Assembly: GCA_026874595.1 (NCBI GenBank)
Contig: CM049322.1
Coordinates: forward strand, 34,120,340-34,184,339
Direction of reading: 5' to 3'
Length of the DNA: 64,000 bases
Source of the DNA: Sipunculus nudus
Taxonomy: Eukaryota; Annelida; Sipuncula; Golfingiida; Sipunculidae
The stretch's first letter is position 1, and each line of letters begins with the position of its first letter. Both the position numbers and the translations under genes were made by a program. Below are positions 56,222-64,000 of the stretch, one piece after another. The notes beneath the pieces were generated by a model that worked only from the letters and a program-made list of their open reading frames with translations, had not been told where the DNA came from and did no database searches.

Positions 56222-57959
56222 AATCTATAGGTTCATTCAATTACTCCGACCTCATGATCGTATCGCATTGTTGTATGGAATAGAATTTTATTTAACATTT
56301 TTTTTTAATTTCCACGACTGCCAGGCAGGATGACAATTTTAATCGATAACAGAACCAATGCATGTCTGCGGGAACATATTCCTGAACATAAACACACACA
56401 CATATATATATATATTAAACTTATAATACATTTTACCATTAACTTAATTTCACTCAAACTGACGAATATGAACTTGAATATGAACAAGGTTCGCAGTTTT
56501 ATACTAAATATGTTATTATTATTATTGTCCCAAGTCGATGGAACAGATTTTGCGATAATCACATGTAAAGAATTTATTCTGTATAAAACTGATCACTGTA
56601 TTTTGGCTCTATGCAAAGGAAACCAACCCCAAAATAACCCATACCTTTACGGAAAGATTATCGGAAACTAAACAGTTTTTTTTAATAGAAGAGAGTTTAT
56701 TTATTTCCTTCCATGAAAACTGGTAAACCTGCTGTTGTACACATTAAAATGGTTAAGGGAATACACAATCTCAAAATTTCCCATAGTAAGGTACCGAAGT
56801 TCCTGTCCCCTAGCGCCTTAAAGCGTCCTCAAAAAGATTCATCTACCTTCTTTCCACCCATCAAATTGTAGGTCTTTGCAACTGTTAAAACGATAACGGT
56901 AACACCGGGCACCACTTTAAACTACTGATAAAACACGACAAATACTAGACGAAACATATGGAACCGGCAAATTTCAGTTAACACAAGGTAAAAATGTCAG
57001 TGTTACCAAAATATGAATAAACACTGAAAGATACATTTCGCGTAGCATCTCCTTTAAACAGTATTTGGTAACCCTGAAAAGTTCTGATCTCTTGGTTCCA
57101 TGTGCAGGATGTTGAGTTGCATTACTCCCTAATAATAAATAAAGCTGAGTGATTTGGACACTAATGCACTAGTACAAAGGAATCTGTTGGAAACAGCACC
57201 TGTCTGTTAAGAACACCCTTCACAATGACTGTAACTGGCCTGTCTAGTACGACCAGCTGTAAGTCAAGACCACTTTTCTACAGTCCTGCAGGTATTGTTG
57301 TTACAAAGGATGCTATGTTAACGGTCACGTTCTGATAAATATATTCCTTTTGCTCGAGTTCAGACACAAGAGTGCCTTTTTGTTCTATGGCAATTTCCTT
57401 GACAGTAGGCCTAGATTATGAATAATTAAAAAAGTCCTTTCTTGGCTATTTCCACATGAAAACTCAAAATTGAATCCATGAAACTGTGGTAAATAAACCG
57501 TTGAATGGATTTAACCGAATCTTCCCGGTGAACAATAACAGATGCATACATTCCATAACCGTATTGCTGATCACGTGGTCATATTCCTTTACTGGCAATA
57601 TTCTTTGTAAAGGAAATACTTGGTCACATGACCCCAGAATGTCACGACCTCATTATTCTCTATCAATGACATTAAATATTTTTGACTGCCAATTATAATA
57701 TGTAATTTACGCAAAATAGATAAAAACAACACACTCCCTTAACTGAGCTAAAACTAAACTCACAGAAACAATATATCCTATATTCTCCTATACACGTTTA
57801 AAAAAATATAATCCCTTTATACAATAATCGTGTTTTCTTATGCATATGTAGTTGCTTACTTAATAGGGCCCCTTTTGAAAAGCGGTGCATTATAGTAATC
57901 AACGTGTCAGTTCGTCCCTTAGTGACGCTTTCTTTCCCGCCCAGGATCCAAAAGAGAAT
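56222..57959. other. intergenic stretch, nothing recognised
   Basis: AT-rich with a CACACA/TA tract at ~56393-56415. Open frames on both strands lack domain-like composition. Confidence 0.45.
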
Positions 57960-60540
57960 AACTTTGGTCCTTCTCATATTGACGTGGATAATTAATGTCT
58001 ATGAGGACTTTATCCTTATTGAATTATAGACCTGCTGAAAAGCAAATATGGCCGCCAGACCACTATTGTAGATTTACTGTCATGCGCATTCTCTCAAGCA
58101 ATATACGTGTGCTTTCTCGGGGTGATTGGTGTCGATTGGTGTCGATACAGACTCGTCCAAAATCAACTAAGGCCGCCAGACCACATTTGATGATTTTCTT
58201 TCTTACACATTTTCACAAACAGAATACATCTAATTTGTTTCAAATTCACAGGGGTGATTGGTGTCTATGGAAACTCCATCCCTTCCGCATTACAGACCAA
58301 CGGTTAATTAAATGTGGCCGTCAGACCACAATCAGAGATTTTCTCTAGCACATATTTTCACAAACAGAATATCTATACTTTTTTAAGCAAACCTGTGAGC
58401 TTATGCGATGGCGCTGCGTCGTTCGTCCGCCGTCCGCCCTCTTTCATACGTTAACCCACGCTATCTCAAAAACATCTTGCATTACCTAATTCTATGCAAA
58501 AAATCAGTCATCTAAACAGCTCATCTGATTTTGCTTATTTATTTTCTATCAGCGTCTTCTTGGATTTTATAAGGAAAAAGTTAAAGAAAACACTTTTTAA
58601 AATCTTCTTCTTCGAAACTGTCAAGCCGATATGTTAAATATTCCACAGAAATAATTTATGAAACCATCTCTCTTACGTTTATTCGAATGGTTCCACTTCG
58701 GTGAATTTTGGCCGAGTTAAAGGAAGCTGAATATATAGTCATTTGGCCAAAAAAGGATATTTAAATTACAATTTCAGAAACGGCTGGAGCTATCATCACC
58801 ACATTTTATGCAGATGTTGGTCACATGAATCATATTTGAAATTAAGGTAATGGTGGTGCCACCTTCATCAACCTTTTTTGAACGATCGGTCAGCAGTACA
58901 TTAACCCATAATTTCTCAGGAATGGCGGGAACTAGCATCCCCAAAATTCATGCAAAACTCTGTCACATATCAAATGTTGTGGGATTGAGTATTTTTTGGC
59001 GTCAACTGCATTAACTTACATTTTACGGGAAAGAATCTTACAAACTTTTAAAAATCTTCTTCTCTGAAATCATGCGGCCAAATTGTTTAATGTTTCACAG
59101 AAATGATCCAAGAGATAAGCTCTCTCAAGTTTGTTTAAATGGTTTAAATTTGATGAAATTTGGCCGAGGTACAGGAATTTGAACTTAGTCATTTAACCAA
59201 GTAAGCATATTAACCTAACAATCTCATAAACTACAGACACTAGTGACTCATGTTTGAAATTGCAGTGTTTGTGGCGCCACATACAAAGACCTGTTTTTAC
59301 GGGCAAAAACTCAAAATTTTAGCCTCTTTCAACTTAAAAGTTGTTTTATTATGAAACTGCCAAGCTCAATCATATAACTTTTCACAATAATTATCCTAAG
59401 GTAGGGTTATTTCAAGTGTATAAGAATAGATTATGTTCAATGTTTCTTTTAGAGTCCTAGACAGCTTGGTCTTGTGGACTTAAGTAAGCCCATTTCAAAC
59501 TGGAGCTGCAATAGTCTTCCTCTGCAAAACTGTTGTTTCCACTTCTGTGACATTAACCAAAAAGGTTCTTAGGAGGCCTTTGTTCAAGTTTACTGAAATG
59601 ATTTTTGGCAGAATTATTAGACCTTTAACAATGAAAGGAAGGACTGCATCTTTTATTTTTCTGAACATTTTGATAAAAAGAAATCTTATGAATATGCCAG
59701 CTTGAAAAAAATCTTGTAGCCAAAGTCTTTCAATTTTGTAAACAGATTTACCAAGAGGCTGAAAGTGTGTCTGTATCTATAAATGGCTTGGCAGACTGCC
59801 AACTATTTCAGATTTGGCAACATGCCAAAGATCAGTTTGGATCTATTTATAGCTTTGACAGACTGCCAACTGTGTCAGTATATGCAACAGATCAAGAGTC
59901 AACTCCGTGCACCCAGGTACAGGTCAAAGGTTCACTCAGTGCAATAGCTTGAGCCCGCAAATCGTTCCAGTTCACTTGGGAAACTGCCTTCCTCACCTAA
60001 GCCAGGATAGCCCAATGCACCTGACTAAAGAGAAGTTTAATGTATTGGCTTGGTAATTTTGACCTGTCCATGCATCTTTGATGGCTTTCTTGTTCACAAG
60101 ACTTGTGTCGCCACCTACAATGACTTTTGCACAGTGTATGTGCCTGCTTATTTCTAAGGAGAGATTTGATATATCAGCCTGAAATTTGGCATATGTTTAC
60201 ATCTCGGATAGATATGAAGTATACAAGACTGGTGGCACCACCTACAGTCATTTTTGTGTTGTGTGCACCCATGCGAGTATTTCAGCAGTGATGTTTGTGT
60301 AATTGGTTTTTGTTCAAAATGTTTAGTATTTGCATTGTCCATGTACATATTACACATGACATTGAAAAGTAATGGTCCAGCATTGAATCATTATACCTGG
60401 TGTATATGCCATTGCACAGGTTCGCATTAGTCCTGTAGGCCTTGTTTCGAATTCACTTGAGTGTTTGTTGTATGCCTATGAGGACTCCACCCATATCGAA
60501 ATACAGAACTGTCCAAAATCAAATATGGCTGACAGGGTAA
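57960..60540. repeat. large degenerate dispersed-repeat block
   Basis: Phrases recur several times. GGCCGCCAGACCAC or a close form stands at ~58051, 58171 and 58315, and GGTGATTGGTGTC at ~58119 and 58252. AAATATGGC(C/T)G occurs at both outer ends (58046 and 60526) in the same orientation, each preceded by CTATGAGGACT. The middle has the GGCGCCAC(C/A)TACA units and ATCTC-AACC phrases of the family at 33480-34270. Likely one long dispersed element or nested copies; no coding region supported. Confidence 0.6.
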
Positions 60541-60763
60541 AATTGGTCATTTTGTATTGTACCCATTATTGCAAGCATATATTCTTTAATATGATTCAAT
60601 CCGTAAAACATAACAATATGTGAACTAACCAAAACTGAAATGCAGTGACGACAGAATGAAATAAATTTGTAAATGGTAACAGATCCCCTTCTCTTACCAC
60701 CACCTGCAAGCTCACACATTCTTTGGTTTAATTCACAATCACTGCTCAATTAACATCAACTGC

Positions 60764-60940
60764 ATGGATATGACATCAGATCCTTCTCTGCGGTCAGCAC
60801 GTATCGAAGCACTTTTAGAAACGTGGCTGAATTCACCATCATTACAAGGTAACAATATCCCAGGATATCTACATCAACTTAAAGCAGTTAGACAGAATGC
60901 TGATAGAGGAGGTCATTTTTTTGCAAACTCAAGGAAATGA
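60764..60940 (+). pseudogene. LINE endonuclease-domain relic
   Basis: 58 codons to TGA with RIEALLETWLNSPSL, NIPGYLHQLKAVRQ and DRGGHFFANSRK. The order ETWL...IPGY...RGG is the signature of the apurinic-type endonuclease of non-LTR retrotransposons. Neither the upstream nor downstream catalytic residues are present, so it is a short dead fragment. Confidence 0.6.
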
Positions 60941-63032
60941 CCAAGTAAGCAACGTTTTCATCAAAAACAATTTACACAGCAAGTTGGTCAACCGACAAAC
61001 AATCACGGATCACTTCTAGATCATATCTAGAAGTGAAACCAGAATACTTGTTTGCAACATCATAAAAACCATGTTCAAATTTACTGTGAGTAATAAGTAA
61101 ATTAATTCTCAGCTCAAAGGTTTGTTACTTTTTCGTCTGATAATCTTTATATTTCTTTTTTATTAATCATGTTTCATTCATAACCTTCCAGTGCAAACAC
61201 ATGTAATTTGCAGAGACCTTGTCTGTTCTTCACACCTGAACAACACCAGTTCTTAATAAACTTTTATTACTACTGTTTACAGGTCACATTTAAATACAGC
61301 GATTCTTACAGATGGACACTGAGCACCATTGTCCAACCACATCTAGTTCATATTGTTTTCCTTAATAACTTATTGTATAAATTTATTCAAGACATTTTTC
61401 AGTTCGAACATGCCGTACAATTTCTGTGTTCAGCAAAAGCGTTTTTATTATTAAGTTATTCTCGTTTTTCCGTGTTACAGATGGACAAAAAGGCTTAAGG
61501 ACCGAGCAGGACACAATAACTATTGGTCCAACGATCTTCAGCTCATTTTCATGACTGAAATTCCTAGACGTGCATTCACTAACACCGCATGTAATGTTCA
61601 ATATCTAAGTATTCGCCAAGACACCATGGGGTGTAAAATTACGCTAATCGTATTGTCTCTTTAGCAATAGAAATTTGTTTTTATATGGAAAAGCTAGACT
61701 GGCCCAGTCGATGCAATTGTTTAGTATTAATTCCTCCTACTAACAGAGATATCAAACTCGCTCTTGCTCTGCCGAAACGCTTAGAAAAGGTACTGCCACC
61801 TCGCGGCAAATTATGTAACTAAATTACGGCACTCTGGCGAACATTAATCGACTGGTAAGCTCCAGTTTAGTGATAAGAGCTGACACTGAGATACGTCTAT
61901 CGGTACATGGAATCACGTATTATTTTGCGCATGTTAGTAGCAAACGTAAATACTAAAGGCCTGGCAGGGTCAGGAAAAGCCAACCGCATGTCAAATTCTT
62001 GTATTTGACTGTCGGTTGAATTTTTTTTTCATAATAAGTTTGCATAATACTACATGATTATGGATTGAGAAACTGGCAGATATATCCAATTGCAAATAAT
62101 GCAAGCAAGTCCAAGGTAGGTCCGCCTGAAAAAAAAATAATATGCATGATAATTTGCCAGCAAATCATCCCTGATATAGGGATGTTCTACCTCATCACTT
62201 TATATGAAAATTTCCAACTACACAATTAATGTTATAAAGTATGTTTTATGTTTACCCAAACCGCTTGTTTATAAAAGAAATGAACTATAGATGTAGCCTG
62301 AGACTACATGTACCTCCGCCAGGATCATTGTTAATATTAATATTTGTTGCGTGCTTACAATATAAGGGTTTACCACGTTTACAAATTTTCACTGAGTAAT
62401 TATTTACAAAGCTTTTCCAGATTTAATATTCACGCAGCAGAGGTTTTAACACATGTTCATTGAAAATGACCTTCAGCGCCACAGCTTTTAACGATTCATA
62501 TCATGTACTCTGAAACTTTCCAATAGCTATAGTTTTCCTCTGTCATGATGGTAAAATACTGTCATACGTATATTAGATATTGCTTTTAGACTACTATTCA
62601 AATTCCCCTTTATACATGAGCTGTATCATAAAAAAAAAATATTTGAACAACAAAAGTAATAAACAAATTTTAATAAAATACCTATTGATAAATAAACGTA
62701 ATGCGAGAAATAAGTTACCTTTATTCCCATTGCTCTTTGGACAACCTGGAATAAAATTTTAATAAATTTATTAAAGTCTGAGTCCTAGATTTTCAGAAAA
62801 AGAAGGTAGACACAATGGTCATTATCAGTTTCCTTTATTATTTAAGATATCTTCTAGGCAAGGTAACTTGTAATACTGGCTTAAATCTTAAAAGTACATC
62901 AAGCTGATATAAATGAATTATGATGATGTTTTGATTTTTTGTTTTTGTTCATATTAAAGGGCGTTTCCTTACGCGCACACACTTTATTATTTGATAATGA
63001 GTTACTGAAAGACCAGCGTGTAGCATTTAATA
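60941..63032. other. intergenic stretch, nothing recognised
   Basis: AT-rich; long open frames at 61208-61601 on both strands overlap each other and show no family features. Confidence 0.4.
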
Positions 63033-63202
63033 CAGTTAACCTCAGAATTACGACCACCAACGGGACCACGATAAAGTTGTCGCATTTCCGAGGTTGGCGC
63101 CTAGATGAGGTTTGACTGTCAAGGGTGGTCGCTAGACTGAGGTGGTCGCTATACTGAGGTGGTCGTTATACTGAATTGGTCGTTAGGTAAGGTTTTACTG
63201 CA
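63033..63202. mobile_element. decayed MITE with an internal 17-bp tandem repeat
   Basis: Ends CAGTTAACCTCAGAATTACG and, inverted, CAGTAAAACCTTACCTAACG, like the CAGT-ended MITE at 38774. GGTGGTCGCTATACTGA is repeated about three times with small changes (63123-63180). Confidence 0.5.
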
Positions 63203-63389
63203 TTTGCTGAGGACGAAGGTATTCATAAAAAAACTGTATGTTTCTATTTTGCATACTAGAGTCCATAACCTGGCACCAAGAAATTTAGTGTAAACCTGAC
63301 ACTTTATTGGCGCCCCCTACTGATGACAATCCAAATTAAAAATTCCTGGTGGAATAATATTGTCATGAAGCTACATAGTTTGATTTTTG

Positions 63390-63611
63390 CAGTGGCGGAT
63401 CCAGGATTTAGGAAAAGGGAGGGTCCAGTCCAGAAGGGCTAATGAAAACCCTAAAAAAGGTCCTGAGGTCTGGAAAAAAAAGGGGGGGGGGGGGGCCCAG
63501 GCCACAAAATTTTGCCTGAAACGCTTAAGAAAAAGTTTCGGTGGATGAAATGGGGGGGGGGGGGGGGGAGGGTCCGGACCCCCTGCCCCCCCCCCCCCGG
63601 ATCCGCTTCTG
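63390..63611. mobile_element. MITE-like element, GGCGGATCCAG family, with long G and C runs
   Basis: Starts CAGTGGCGGATCCAGG and ends CCGGATCCGCTTCTG, an imperfect inverted pair. It contains G runs (63482-63495, 63552-63569) and a C run (~63586-63598). The interior matches 34491-34668. Confidence 0.65.
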
Positions 63612-64000
63612 TTTTGTGAGGTCTGCTATAATGAACAACGTCATCTCTCCAGTCTTTCATTTATGAAAATAAACTAGGATAAAACAATTGTAGAAATTTT
63701 CAGCGAAACAGTTTAATCTATTAATAATTTAACCAGGAAGGTTAAAAGGATTAAGTGCAGGAACATACCAACGGTGATCTTGTCAGCTGTCAGTTTTGAG
63801 AGTTGCTAATAGATGACAGGACAGAGAATAAATATCAATATATGATTGTAAGTGACATCGATGGTGTTACTCTAAAGAGATATTCAGTATAAACCCTTAT
63901 TTTGAGTGCTGATACTTTTTTAATTTCTTTTGATCTGGGCTTTATTAAATCCGATAGCACATTGAAAACGCCAGAAGCCATTTATGTATTGACTGGCTCT
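63612..64000. other. right edge of window, nothing recognised
   Basis: AT-rich sequence without coding, repeat or RNA signature. Confidence 0.4.

Overview
The window looks like nuclear DNA of an invertebrate animal, most likely a bivalve mollusc. Genes are split into short exons by AT-rich introns. Microsatellites, MITE-like elements and decayed retrotransposons are abundant. The encoded proteins (small secreted C-type lectin, GPI-anchored Ly6/three-finger proteins) and a tyrosine-recombinase retrotransposon suit molluscan genomes. The species is inferred from style only. No rRNA, tRNA gene, CRISPR or prokaryotic operon was seen.

Layout. 1-2011 is AT-rich with nothing recognisable. 2046-9075 is a satellite of ~119-bp units, each carrying a 20-bp perfect palindrome, with a recent 1,027-bp higher-order duplication at 6118-8171. 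Just after it, at 9266-9484 (+), is the last exon of a Ly6/uPAR-like gene (copy 1). 9166-15378 and 21378-27315 are the arms of one large, old, interrupted inverted duplication around a ~6-kb spacer. The right arm ends in the paralogous last exon (26968-27186, -), so the two genes point tail to tail. The left arm carries a 3.1-kb insertion with long inverted ends that encloses a broken, unrecognised coding region.

The second Ly6 gene can be assembled completely on the minus strand: signal-peptide exon 43819-43864, cysteine-rich exon 31397-31503, GPI-tail exon 26968-27186, giving 123 aa with ten cysteines. Its 12-kb first intron holds a SINE relic, degenerate repeats, LINE relics, MITEs, a palindrome cluster and an Ngaro/DIRS-like retrotransposon (38963-43480, -) with split direct repeats, a SAM/zinc-finger gag, RT-RNase H and a tyrosine recombinase broken by one in-frame TAG.

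44500-54000 is largely gene-free (LINE and SINE relics). 54049-56091 (-) holds a complete four-exon gene in which all introns are phase 1: signal peptide, PAN/Apple-like cysteine module, then a two-exon C-type lectin domain (239 aa). 57960-60540 is a degenerate dispersed repeat, followed by a LINE endonuclease relic and two MITE-like elements. The readable host genes encode secreted or surface-anchored recognition-type proteins; everything else is repeat biology that has reshaped their introns.
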